Shown here piece by piece: positions 36,575 to 47,989 of a stretch of DNA of 64,000 nucleotides. Source of the stretch: Castor canadensis (taxonomy: Eukaryota > Chordata > Mammalia > Rodentia > Castoridae); assembly GCF_047511655.1 (NCBI RefSeq), contig NC_133398.1, forward strand, positions 45,327,638-45,391,637, in the 5' to 3' direction. Positions within the stretch are counted from its first letter, which is position 1. Each line of letters opens with the position of its first letter. Under the pieces are notes generated by a model that was not told where the DNA came from, made no database searches, and worked only from the letters and a program-made list of their open reading frames with translations. The translations under genes were made by a program, and so were the position numbers.

Positions 36575-36790
36575 TTTCCTTTTTTGTGGTATTGGAGTTT
36601 TAACTTGGGGCTTTGTGCTTGCTAGTCAGGCATGCTACCACTTGAGCCACTTCACTCACCCTGTTCTGTTTTTAAACTGTCACTGTACAGCCCATGATGG
36701 CCTAGAACTCACTGTGTAGCCCAGGCTACCCTCAGTCAGCCTCTCAATTGTTGATATTGCAAGCATATGCCACCATGCCTAGACTGCATT
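36575..36790 (-). repeat. Inverted ID-B1 SINE
   Basis: 'gtggtattggagttttaacttggggctttgtgcttgctagtcagg' (ID), then 'gaactcactgtgtagcccaggctaccctcagtcagcctc' and 'ccaccatgcctag' (B1). A further ID scrap precedes it at about 36470-36548. Confidence 0.7.
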
Positions 36791-38315
36791 TTTTTAAATT
36801 AAAATAGAATGTATATCTTATTATCTTTTTAAGTTTAGTCTGTTTTGTATGATATTAGTATAGCTGTTCCTGTTCTCTTTTGGTTACTATTTGTATGAAA
36901 TATCTTTTTCTAGTGTATTTGTGGTTTTGAATCTAAAATAAGTGAAACTATTCTTTTTTCCTTTGTATGCTGTAGCTTTTGAATAACTTAGTTTGGGGCT
37001 TTGTTCTTTTTGTTTTCCCTTGTTGAGAGAGGGTCTTTCTGTGTAGCTCAGGCTGTCCTTTAACTTTATATCCTTCTGCCTGCTGAAAATTAACTTCAAG
37101 GGCTAGAGATACAGTATGTATAGGTCCAGGGTTTGATCCTTTGCAATAATAAGTAAATAAGTAAGCAAAAGTAATTCATTTTACAGTCCGAGCCTTCCAG
37201 AGTTGCAAGTCTTCCACAGTTGATACCAGAGTCCCAAAATAGTATCATCAGACAAATTCTGCTAGTGTAGTTGCTATCTTGGTTGGGAGACAGATTCCTG
37301 GTGCTTCCTACCCTACCAGCTTTTCTGAATCCTCTCCAGTTATTGTGCCTTTAGGGAAAAGAATTTATATGTAAACTTAGAGTTGATTTTTCTCAGGTCC
37401 CATAATTTACTACTTTTTTGTAAGCTTTCCGTATTCAAAGTTATATTCCTGTTTTTTTTTAATTCTCCCTAGTCTTCTTGTTATCTGCCTTTATTGAAAT
37501 ATAAATACTTTTTGTATTTTTTAATATTTAAGCTACTGTTTTAGTGGGGTTTACGAGAAGAGCAAAAATAGATGAGTGTCAGTTTTTATCTGTGAGTCTT
37601 AGTTTTTTATGTGCACTTGTCTTTTCACCTTCTACTGAACTGCAAATTCTTTGATTTAGCTTGAGTTAGGGAATATAACTCTGTGCCTCTCAGCAGCTAG
37701 CTTCTTGTTTTCCACATAATATATCATAATCTGTTGTTGGACATGTTAAGTAAGGCAGTGATACTAAGTGATTAACGTATATGACAAATTGATAACATTC
37801 TAATCCTACGGCACTTATTAATGTACTGTGTCCCTAGAGCTGCCATCCACTCGTAAATATATCCCTCTTACTCCTTTTTTTTTTTTTTTTTTTTTTTGCA
37901 TATTGAGATGATGGATGTACTAGCTACTTATAGATATACATGCTACACTAGTGGGTACTAAGTTAATGCCCGGTTCATACTGTAGAAATGTCCTCATTAT
38001 ATTTAAGGCTTATTAACAGTGGATTACATTAATTTTATGTAAGTTTTTCTTAGGATAGCAATTACTGATGAATAGAATGAAGATGGAGAAGGAAGCCACT
38101 AGCAACATTTATTTTGCCTCCTTCTCTTCTTTTTTCCTTCTGATAATTAGCATACTCTTATCAAGGAAACACTCAACAAACTTTTCCTAATCTGATGTAT
38201 AGCAGCTCATGCATTAATGCTTAATTTTAAACAATGGGTTCTTTTTTTCTCTGTTTCCTATTTATTTGTTTATTTTGATGGTATTGAACTCAGGGCTTCA
38301 CCACAATGACTTCTT

Positions 38316-38809
38316 TTTTTTTTTTTCATTTTTCTTTTATTATTCATATGTGCATACAAGGCTTGGTTTATTTCTCCCCCCTGCCCCCACCCCCTCCCTT
38401 ACCACCCACTCCACCCCCTCCCGCTCCCCCCCTCAATACCCAGCAGAAACTATTTTGCCCTTATCTCTAATTTTGTTGTAGAGAGAGTATAAGCAATAAT
38501 AGGAAGGAACAAGGGGTTTTGCTGGTTGAGATAAGGATAGCTATACAGGGCATTGACTCACATTGATTTCCTGTGCGTGGGTGTTACCTTCTCGGTTAAT
38601 TCTTTTTAATCTAACCTTTTCTCTAGTTCCTGGTCTCCTTTTCCTATTGGCCTCAGTTGCTTTAAGGTATCTGCTTTAGTTTCTCTGCATTAAGGGCAAC
38701 AAATGCTAGCTAGTTTTTTAGGTGTCTTACCTATCCTCACCCCTCCCTTGTGTGCTCTCGTTTTATCATGTGCTCATAGTCCAATCCCCTTGTTGTGTTT
38801 GCCCTTGAT
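38316..38809 (-). other. L1 3' UTR and poly(A) tail
   Basis: Between the frameshift-adjusted ORF2 stop (38810) and the A-tail. It is purine-rich on the L1 strand and includes a G-rich run (complement of 38377-38435), typical of L1 3' UTRs. AATAAA is at 38341-38336. Confidence 0.85.
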
Positions 38810-41800
38810 CTAATGTCCACATATGAGGGAGAACATACGATTTTTGGTCTTTTGAGCCAGGCTAACCTCACTCAGAATGATGTTCTCCAATTCCATCCAT
38901 TTACCAGCGAATGATAACATTTCGTTCTTCTTCATGGCTGCATAAAATTCCATTGTGTATAGATACCACATTTTCTTAATCCATTCGTCAGTGCTGGGGC
39001 ATCTTGGCTGTTTCCATAACTTGGCTATTGTGAATAGTGCCGCAATAAACATGGATGTGCAGTGCCTCTGGAGTAACAGTCTTTTGGGTATATCCCCAAG
39101 AGTGGTATTGCTGGATCAAATGGTAGATCGATGTCCAGCTTTTTAAGTAGCCTCCAAATTTTTTTCCAGAGTGGTTGTACGAGTCTACATTCCCACCAAC
39201 AGTGTAAGAGGGTTCCTTTTTCCCCGCATCCTCGCCAACACCTGTTGGTGGTGGTGTTGCTGATGATGGCTATTCTAACAGGGGTGAGGTGGAATCTTAG
39301 TGTGGTTTTAATTTGCATTTCCTTTATTGCTAGAGATGGTGAGCATTTTTTCATGTGTTTTCTGGCCATTTGAATTTCTTCTTTTGAGAAAGTTCTGTTT
39401 AGTTCACCTGCCCATTTCTTTATTGGTTCATTAGTTTTGGGAGAATTTAGTTTTTTAAGTTCCCTGTATATTCTGGTTATCAGTCCTTTGTCTGATGTAT
39501 AGTTGGCAAATATTTTCTCCCACTCTGTGGGTGTTCTCTTCAGTTTAGAGACCATTTCTTTTGATGAACAGAAGCTTTTTAGTTTTATGAGGTCCCATTT
39601 ATCTATGCTATCTCTTAGTTGCTGTGCTGCTGGGGTTTCATTGAGAAAGTTCTTACCTATACCTACTAACTCCAGAGTATTTCCTACTCTTTCCTGTATC
39701 AACTTAAGAGTTTGGGGTCTGATATTAAGATCCTTGATCCATTTTGAGTTAATCTTGGTATAGGGTGATATACATGGATCTAGTTTCAGTTTTTTGCAGA
39801 CTGCTAACCAGTTTTCCCAGCAGTTTTTGTTGAAGAGGCTGCTATTTCTCCATCGTATATTTTTAGCTCCTTTGTCAAAGATAAGTTGCTTATAGTTGTG
39901 TGGCTTCATATCTGGATCCTCTATTCTGTTCCACTGGTCTTCATGTCTGTTTTTGTGCCAGTACCATGCTGTTTTTATTATTATTGCTTTGTAATATAGT
40001 TTGAAGTCAGGTATTGTGATACCTCCTGCATTGTTCTTTTGACTGAGTATTGCCTTGGCTATTCGTGGCCTCTTGTGTTTCCATATAAATTTAACAGTAG
40101 ATTTTTCAATCTCTTTGATGAATGTCATTGGAATTTTGATGGGAATTGCATTAAACATGTAGATTACTTTTGGGAGTATAGACATTTTTACTATGTTGAT
40201 TCTACCAATCCATGAGCATGGGAGATCTCTCCACTTTCTATAGTCTTCCTCAATCTCTTTCTTCAGAAGTGTATAGTTTTCCTTGTAGAGGTCTTTCACA
40301 TCTTTTGTTAGGTTTACACCTAGGTATTTGATTTTTTTTGAGGCTATTGTAAATGGAATTGTTTTCATACATTCTTTTTCCGTTTGCTCATTGTTAGTGT
40401 ATAGAAATGCTAATGATTTTTCTATGTTGATTTTATATCCTGCTACCTTGCTATAGCTATTGATGATGTCTAGAAGCTTCTGAGTAGAGTTTTTTGGGTC
40501 TTTAAGGTATAGGATCATGTCGTCTGCAAATAGGGATATTTTGACAGTTTCTTTACCTATTTGTATTCCTTTTATTCCTTCTTCTTGCCTAATTGCTCTG
40601 GCTAGGAATTCCAGTACTATGTTGAATAGGAGTGGAGATAGTGGGCATCCTTGTCTGGTTCCTGATTTTAGAGGGAATGGTTTTAATTTTTCTCCGTTAA
40701 GTATAATGCTGGCTGTAGGTTTCTCATATATAGCTTTTATAATGTTGAGGAACTTTCCTTCTATTCCTAGTTTTCTTAGAGCTTTTATCATGAAATGATG
40801 TTGGATCTTATCAAAGGCTTTTTCTGCATCTATTGAGATGATCAAGTGGTTTTTGTCTTTGCTTCTGTTAATGTGGTTTATTACGTTTATTGATTTTCGT
40901 ATGTTGAACCACCCCTGCATCCCTGGGATGAAGCCTACCTGGTCGTGGTGAATAATCTTTTTGATGTGTTGCTGAATTCGATTTGCCATTATTTTGTTGA
41001 GGATTTTTGCATCAATGTTCATTAAGGAGATTGGCCTATAGTTCTCCTTTTTGGAGGTGTCTTTGCCTGGTTTTGGGATAAGTGTAATACTGGCTTCATA
41101 AAATGTGTTTGGCAGTTTTCCTTCCCTTTCTATTTCATGGAACAGTTTAAGGAGGGTTGGTATCAGTTCTTCTTCAAAGGTCTGATAGAATTCAGCAGAG
41201 AATCCATCAGGTCCTGGACTTTTCTTTTTGGGGAGACTCTTGATTGCTGCTTCAATTTCATTTTGTGTTATAGGTCTATTCAGGTGATTAATTTCCTCTT
41301 GGTTCAGTTTTGGATGATCATATGTATCTAGAAATCTGTCCATTTCTTTTAGATTTTCAAATTTATTTGAATATAGGTTCTCAAAGTAGTCTCTGATGAT
41401 TTCCTGGACTTCCATGGTGTTTGTTGTTATCTCCCCTTTTGCATTCCTGATTCTACTAATTTGGGTTTTTTCTCTCCTCATTTTAGTCAGGTTTGCCAGG
41501 GGTCTATCGATCTTGTTTATTTTTTCAAAGAACCAACTTTTTGTTTCATTAATTCTTTGTATGGTTTTTTTGGTTTCTATTTCGTTGATTTCAGCTCTTA
41601 TTTTTATTATTTCTCTCCTTGTATTTGTTTTGGGATTTGCTTGTTCTTGTTTTTCTAGGAGTTTGAGATGTATCATTAGGTCATTGATTTGGGATCTTTC
41701 AATCTTTTTAATATATGCACTCATGGCTATAAACTTTCCTCTCAAGACTGCCTTAGCTGTATCCCATAGGTTCTGGTAGGTTGTGTTTTCATTTTCATTG

Positions 41801-42627
41801 ACTTCTAGGAACTTTTTAATTTCCTCTTTTATTGCATCGATGATCCATTCTTCATTAAGTAATGAGTTATTTAGTTTCCAGCTGTTTGCATGTTTTTTGT
41901 CTTTACTTTTGTTGTTGAGTTCTACTTTTACTGCATTGTGGTCAGATAGTATGCATGGTATTATTTCTATTTTCTTATATTTGCTGAGGCTTGCTTTGTG
42001 CCCTAGGATATGATCTATTTTGGAGAAGGTTCCATGGGCTGCTGAGAAGAATGTATATTGTGTAGAGGTTGGATGAAATGTTCTGTAGACATCTACTAGG
42101 TCCACTTGATCTATTGCATATTTTAGATCTTGGATTTCTTTATTGAGTTTTTGTTTGGATGACCTATCTATTGATGATAATGGAGTGTTAAAGTCTCCCA
42201 CAACCACTGTGTTGGCGTTTATATATGCTTTTAGGTCTTTCAGGGTATGTTTGATGAAATTGGGTGCGTTGACATTGGGTGCGTACAGATTGATGATTAT
42301 TATTTCCTTTTGGTCTATTTCCCCTTTTATTAGTATGGAATGTCCTTCTTTATCTCGTTTGATCAATGTAGGTTTGAAGTCTACTTTGTCAGAGATAAGT
42401 ATTGCTACTCCTGGTTGTTTTCGGGGGCCATTGGCTTGGTAAATCTTCTTCCAGCCTTTCATCCTAAGCATATGCTTATTTCTGTCGGTGAGATGAGTCT
42501 CCTGTAAGCAACAAATTGTTGGATCTTCTTTTTTAATCCATTTTGTCAAACGGTGTCTTTTGATGGGTGAATTAAGTCCATTAACATTAAGTGTTAGTAC
42601 TGATAGGTATGTGGTGATTCCTGCCAT
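38810..42627 (-). pseudogene. L1 ORF2 (endonuclease-reverse transcriptase) with one frameshift near its end
   Basis: ORF2p nicks DNA and primes reverse transcription of L1 RNA. A 1200-residue frame runs from ATG 42627 to a stop at 39025. The AP-like endonuclease is N-terminal ([33 protein letters not shown]). The reverse transcriptase follows, with [12 protein letters not shown] and the active-site block FADDMILY. The cysteine-rich segment [18 protein letters not shown] is intact. After [11 protein letters not shown] the frame jumps: the usual ending ([13 protein letters not shown] to RMFSLICGH) continues in another frame at 39052-38810. The offset equals one missing base near 39061. Restoring the frame would give about 1272 codons, close to the 1275 of human ORF2p. 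Without it the last ~80 residues are replaced by about 8. Confidence 0.93.
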
Positions 42628-42677
42628 TTAGTTATCTTAGTTGTTTAAAGGTTTGATTGTATGTACCTAACTTGATG

Positions 42678-43880
42678 TTACTCTCTACTGTCTTGCTTTT
42701 TCTTATCCTGTGGTTTGGTGCTGCCTGCCTTTTCATGGTTAAGTTGGGTGTCACTTTCTGTGTGCAGGATCCCTTGCAGAATCTTTTGTAATGGTGGCTT
42801 TGTGGTCACATATTGTTTTAGTTTCTGCTTATCATGGAAGACTTTTATTGCTCCATCTATTTTGAATGATAGCTTTGCTGGGTAGAGTATCCTGGGGTTG
42901 AAGTTATTTTCATTCAGTGCCTGGAAGATCTCACCCCACGCTCTTCTTGCTTTTAATGTTTCTGTTGAGAAGTCTGCTGTGATTTTGATGGGTTTACCTT
43001 TGTATGTTACTTGTTTTTTCTCTCTTGCAGCCTTCAATATTCTTTCCTTAGTTTCTGAACTTGTTGTTTTAATGATGATATGTCGTGGAGTAGTTCTATT
43101 TTGATCTGGTCTGTTTGGTGTCCTGGAGGCCTCTTGCATTTGTATGGGAATATCTTTCTCTAGATTTGGGAAATTTTCCGTTATTATTTTGTTGAATATA
43201 TTACGCATTCCCTTCGCTTGCACCTCTTCTCCTTCTTCGATGCCCATGATTCTCAAGTTTGGTCTTTTGATGGAGTCAGTGAGTTCTTGCATTTTCTTTT
43301 CACAGGTCTTGAGTTGTTTAATTAGTAGTTCTTCAGTTTTTCCTTTAATTACCATTTCATCTTCAAGTTCTGAGATTCTGTCTTCTGTTTGTTCTATTCT
43401 GCTGGATTGGCCTTCCGTTTTGTTTTGCAGTTCTGTTTCGTTCTTTTTTCTGAGGTTTTCCATATCCTGGCAGTTTTCTTCTTTATTGTTGTCTATTTTT
43501 GTCCTGAGTTCATTTATCCATTTATTCATTGTGTTCTCTCTTTCATTTTGGTGTTTATACAGTGCTTCTATGGTTTCCTTTATTTCTTCTTTTGCTTTTT
43601 CAAATTCTCTATTTTTATTGTCTTGGAATTTCTTGAGTGTCTCCTGTACATTTTGGTTGACCCTATCCAGTATCATCTCTATAAAATTCTCATTGAGTAC
43701 TTGTAGTATGTCTTCTTTTAAATTATTCTTGTAGGCTTCATTGGGTCCTTTGGCATAGTTTATCTTCATTTTGTTGGAGTCTGGCTCTGAGTTTCTGTTC
43801 TCTTCATTCCCCTCTGGTTCCTGTACTAATTTTTTGCTGTGGGGAAACTGGTTTCCTTGTTTTTTCTGTCTTCCTGTCAT
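42678..43880 (-). CDS. L1 ORF1 (RNA-binding chaperone), intact
   Basis: ORF1p coats L1 RNA as trimers. The chosen ATG is at 43880 (MTGRQKKQGNQFPHSKK), giving 400 residues, longer than human (338) or mouse (357). Order: a basic/polar N-terminus, a long heptad-rich coiled coil (around residues 75-215, e.g. FEKAKEEIKETIEALYKHQN and RIEQTEDRISELEDEM), an RRM (NLRIMGIEEGEE), and a C-terminal domain (ITADFSTETLKARRAW). The frame stays open a further 60 codons upstream to 44060, but that extension is hydrophobic and lies in the 5' UTR. I take the internal ATG as the likely start because the basic N-terminus is typical of ORF1p. Confidence 0.9.
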   Translation of the reverse strand: MTGRQKKQGNQFPHSKKLVQEPEGNEENRNSEPDSNKMKINYAKGPNEAYKNNLKEDILQVLNENFIEMILDRVNQNVQETLKKFQDNKNREFEKAKEEIKETIEALYKHQNERENTMNKWINELRTKIDNNKEENCQDMENLRKKNETELQNKTEGQSSRIEQTEDRISELEDEMVIKGKTEELLIKQLKTCEKKMQELTDSIKRPNLRIMGIEEGEEVQAKGMRNIFNKIITENFPNLEKDIPIQMQEASRTPNRPDQNRTTPRHIIIKTTSSETKERILKAAREKKQVTYKGKPIKITADFSTETLKARRAWGEIFQALNENNFNPRILYPAKLSFKIDGAIKVFHDKQKLKQYVTTKPPLQKILQGILHTESDTQLNHEKAGSTKPQDKKKQDSRE

Positions 43881-45349
43881 TGTCCTTGGTGTTGTTACTG
43901 TCCCTGTACTGTGTGTAATTAAGTATTTTCTAGCTTGTAATAATAACAATGGTAATATTGAGAATGGAAGAGTGAGCTGAGATGGAAAGCAAGAAGTTAA
44001 AGAAAAGGGGAAAACAAATATACAGACAAGAGGGAGAAAGCAGAACAAGGTATCAGACAAGAGAGTTTCAAAGGTATAAACAGGGAGTGTTAGTGTACTA
44101 ATCGACAGTAAGCTGAACAGACAATAGAGTGACAGAGAGAGGATTGAAAATCAAAGATAAAAAAAATAAAAAATAAGTATATGAAAGTAATATCTATTTA
44201 TAAAATGAATTAAAATAAAATGGAAAATAGAAAATTAAAAAAAACAAAAAAAACCAAAAAACCAAAAAACTTCCAAGTTTATATGCAATGCAATTTCAAT
44301 CTTAATAATTTGGATGTCCGTCTCAATCTCCAGTCCTGGAGTTGGTGCCTCAGATGTTGTTCTGTAGTTGTCTCATCAAAGGGGATGCATAAAGTAGAAC
44401 AAAACTACACTCACACACACACAGAAGAAAAAAAAAAAAAGCCCCACCAAGTGTCCCCAGTTCAAATGCAATACAGTTTCAGTAAGTTTTTCGGCTTGCA
44501 GGTGTAATTCGGTTGTTCTCTCATCAAAGGTAGGGAGAAAAAGAAAAAAAAAGCGTCTGGAGGCAGTTCTGAGAGTGGTACCTGCAACTGTGGCTTGCCT
44601 GCCTGCTGCTCTCAGCCTGTAGCTGGTGGCGTTATTTATGCAGATCTCTGGGGTGAGCTTAGCACTCACCTGGTCCCACAGGCTTTGTTTGCTCAGAGTT
44701 CTCCTGTGCGGGGGAGGGGGGCCTCTGCTACAGGCTTTTCCCTTTCCAAGCACTGGGAAAGGCGACACTGCCCCGCGTTGTCAGGCCTGCGTGTTTATTT
44801 ACAGTTCACGTGGGAAGTGGGTCTTCCCTCCTCTCACAAGCGTCCCCGCTCCTGGTTGCTGGTGCGCCCCGCTCCCGCCAGAGCCTCTCTGGCCCGCCCG
44901 GCTCGTTTATTTCCAGTCCCGGGAAGGATTCCCTTCCCCCAATCTTCAGCGCTCAGGGCGCCCCACCCTCTTTCCAGCGTGTCTTAACTGTTCTTATTGC
45001 TTAGTACTCAGTTTCTCTTTTTTTCCCGGGTGGAGGTCAGTCTGTCCAGGGGGCTATGCTGCTCTGGCCCAGGCTTGTCTGTGGGGGAACCGCGGTACCG
45101 CGAAGCTCACCTGGTCCGCGTCTTCCCAAGCCGTATGGGCGCCGGCCACTGGCGGCCCGGGGGCCTCCTGGGTTCTCCGTTTAACGTGAAGTGGAGATTC
45201 TCTGCGCCGGCTGGAGATGTGGAGGAGTCAAAGTTATGCCTTTTCTCGGTGATTATGCCTGCAAAGTGTGTCTCCAGCGTCTCTCCAAGATTTCACTATA
45301 GGAGGGTCGCTTTCTGCTTCCTACCTCTAGCCGCCATCTTGGAATTCTC
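43881..45349 (-). promoter_or_regulatory. L1 5' UTR and internal promoter
   Basis: About 1.47 kb upstream of ORF1. The outer part (44560-45349) is GC- and CpG-rich, and the inner part (43990-44300) is A-rich. A YY1-type motif (complement GCCGCCATCTTGG, 45330-45342) sits within 20 bases of the 5' end, the position used in human L1 to set transcription start. No tandem monomers were noticed. Confidence 0.8.
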
Positions 45350-45487
45350 CCACAATGACTTCTTAAAGTAGTATGTACTCTATAAAGTTCAGCCTGGACC
45401 CTAAGTGAAAATGAGTGCTTTGACAGTTCATGTACTAGGATAAGTCAGGGAACAAGTGTATATCTATTAATTATCTTGTTTTTCTAG

Positions 45488-45681
45488 TCCTAACAGGGGC
45501 TTTACGGAAATGCACTGTATGAGTGGCCACTCTAATTTTGTGTCTTGTGTATGCATCATACCCTCAAGTGACGTATACCCTCATGGACTGATTGCAACTG
45601 GAGGAAACGATCATAATATTTGCATTTTCTCACTGGACAGTCCTATGCCACTTTATATTTTAAAAGGTCACAAAAATACTG
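45488..45681 (+). CDS. PLAA: PLAA exon 2, second WD40 blade
   Basis: The acceptor is tttttctag (45479-45487) and the donor G|GTGAGT at 45682. It reads (S)[20 protein letters not shown] through [13 protein letters not shown] and YILKGHKNT plus one base of Val. This is a complete GH...F-type WD40 unit, near-identical to human. It starts only 123 bp after the right-hand L1 target duplication. Confidence 0.96.
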
Positions 45682-45904
45682 GTGAGTATAACACTTTGGT
45701 ATTTTTATATTTCAAGAAGTTTCATCACTTTGAAAGTAAAATTCATGTATCCATTTTCTTAAATTAGTGTATTTTGTCTTAACTATAGCTATGCTTGATA
45801 GTGTGACCTTTTTGGATCATCTTAGTTTTGTAAATTCTCTGTTACAAATTTATTTATAAATTTAAAGGTTCATGTGCTTACATCTATAAAAAATGCTGTT
45901 TTGT

Positions 45905-45990
45905 TGTTTCTATGAAGCTCAGGATGGAACCCAGCATGTTATGCATGCTAGGCAAATGCTCTGTCACTGAGCTTCATCTCCAGACTATAT
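45905..45990 (-). repeat. ID SINE (inverted)
   Basis: 'caggatggaacccagcatgttatgcatgctaggcaaatgctctgtcactgagcttcatctcc'. Confidence 0.65.
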
Positions 45991-46949
45991 ATAGAAAGTA
46001 GCGTGTTCAATTATAAAAGGAAAAACCTATGTAATTTTAATTTACATGTCATGTTTTTTGTTTTCCACTGTATTGTGCCAAAAAAGTTATTCACTCAGGG
46101 AAACTAAGGGTACTTCTTTTTTTTTAATTGTTATCTCTGTATGGAGGAAATTAAAGATCCAGAAGGAATGTGTTTGGAGATTTGGTATGGTTGTTGAAGC
46201 ATATTTAATACTTTTTTTGAATGTCATTTTCCATGATTTGTGTATATATAATATCTGATTCTACGATAATTCTGAGTTTGTGTGTGGTTTTACAGCTGAC
46301 ATGCTTAATCATCACAGTTATGTACTTTTCTATATGTATGTGGACTTGTTTGGGACATGACAAGTATTTGGGACATAAACACTTTAGATTTAATTCCATT
46401 AATGAATTTGTAAAGTGTTTGTGTGTGTATATGTGTTTGTATATATAAGATATTGAAAATAGATTAATAAGGATTTAGGATTTTGTTATGGAAATCTTTA
46501 AATATATACATGAAACTTGGTATTTTAGGATGAGTTATTAAACAGGCATGTACACAGGAGATTTATATAATCTTCCACCCATGAATTTACATAGCACCAG
46601 GGATATCAGCATGTGGTCTATTTTGTTTCATCTTTCCTCCCTACCATGACATTATTTTAAATGAAATTCTTGATGCCATTTCGTTTACAAATACTTCAAT
46701 ATATAACTGTAAGGCAGGGATTGGCAGGTTTTCTGTAAAAGATCAGATACTTTAGGTTTTAGACTTTTCAGGCCACAAGTTTGCTGTCATAACTACTCAA
46801 CTCTTGTCATTTTAGTGCAAAAGGATGTCTATTTTATTTTTATTTTATTATTTAATGGAACATCCCAGAAATTAAAAAAAAAATTCTTATGTATATATAT
46901 TCTTTTTTCTCTTTTATTTTACTTGTTTGAGTTTTAGGTTTGGGTAGGG

Positions 46950-47320
46950 TTTCTTTTTTTTGTTTGTTTGTTTTTATGACCAGGCTGGGTTTCAATTCAT
47001 GATTATCTTGCCTCACACTCCCATGTGTTCACCACCATGTCTGGCCTTTTTTCCTCTCTGGGTACACATGCGCGCGTGCGCACACACACACACACACACA
47101 CAAACACACACACGTTTTATGTTTGTGGGACTAGAGTTTGAACTCAGGGCTTTGAGCTAGCAAAGCAGGCACTCTACCGCTTGAGTCACCTCCAGTACAT
47201 TTTGCTCTGGTTATTTTGGAGATGGGATCTTTTGAATGATTTGCCCTAGCTGGCCTCAAACCTCGCAATCTCAGCCTCCCAAGTAGTTAGGATTATAGGC
47301 ATAAGCCACCAGCTGTTTTT
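46950..47320 (-). repeat. Inverted B1 and ID-B1 SINEs flanking a CA microsatellite
   Basis: A B1 end at about 46977-47045 ('gaccaggctgggtttcaattcatgattatc...accaccatgtctggcc'), the CA tract (47062-47112), then an inverted ID ('gggactagagtttgaactcagggctttgagctagc') and an inverted B1 to 47315. Confidence 0.75.
47062..47112. repeat. Alternating purine-pyrimidine (CA/CG) microsatellite
   Basis: The 41 bp at 47062-47102 alternate strictly and include CGCGCGTGCGC followed by (CA)n. An ACACACAC remnant continues to 47112. Confidence 0.9.
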
Positions 47321-47334
47321 TGTTTTTATTTTTT

Positions 47335-47900
47335 AGCATGTATTAGTTGTGCAGGAGGGTTTCATTGTGACATTTACATATGTGCTTACAATGTATCTTA
47401 ACTGGATCCAGTCCCTTCATCGTTTTCCCTCATATCCTCTATCCCCCAATTTCAACAAGTTCCATTGCTCAATTTTCATACAGGTATACAAAGTATATTA
47501 ACCACATTCACCCTCCTTTACCCTCTTCTATTTACCCTTCCTCTCACTGGTACCTCCCTCCGGACAGGACCTGTTTTAACTTTTGTATCGTTCATTTTTT
47601 TTCTTAGTGTACATTGATTTTTGAAGGTTTTGTCTTGGTATTTCACACATGTATATATCATATTTTAATTAGATTAACCCCTCTATAACTTTCCTTGTTG
47701 CCCTGCTCCCCTATTATTCAATAGCTTTTAATGTATTTCATTATACTAGTTAATAGGTCTCATCAAAATCTTCATACATGTATATAATGTACTTTAGTCA
47801 TATTCACCTCATTATCCTCTTGTCTCCCCTCCCCCATCTCCTTCCTTTTCCCAAATAGTCACCCTTCTGTTTACATGTCTCTTATTTAACTTTAGATTCC
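47335..47900 (-). repeat. Old L1 3' UTR-like fragment
   Basis: Pyrimidine-rich, related to 1495-1900 ('gcaggagggtttcattgtgacatttac', 'ttttcatacaggtatacaaag'). It is too diverged for subfamily naming. Confidence 0.5.
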
Positions 47901-47989
47901 ATACATGAGGAAAAAAAATTCAAAACATGTTTGTTTTTCAAAATGAATTATAATTTTTGTTTTTCAATAAATATTTATGGACACTGAAT

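Larger units (their letters stand above)
38301..45364 (-). mobile_element. Full-length LINE-1 with perfect target-site duplications
   Basis: The element body is 38316-45349 (7034 bp, - strand). Identical 15-bp direct repeats CCACAATGACTTCTT flank it at 38301-38315 and 45350-45364. The target junction CTTCTT/AAAG fits L1 endonuclease preference. Order on the - strand: 5' UTR (45349-43881), ORF1 (43880-42678), a 50-nt spacer, ORF2 (from 42627), 3' UTR with AATAAA at 38341-38336 and an 11-A tail. The 5' end carries CCAAGATGGCGGC, a YY1-type site as in other mammalian L1 promoters. It lies antisense to PLAA. Confidence 0.96.

Noticed and set aside
43144..43734. 196-residue + strand frame opposite L1 ORF1
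   Set aside because: A shadow of the ORF1 coiled coil. Its hydrophobic composition is what antisense of Lys/Glu-rich coding gives.
44376..45371. Several 100-190 residue frames in the L1 5' UTR
   Set aside because: GC-rich non-coding promoter sequence with no homology seen; overlapping frames on both strands.
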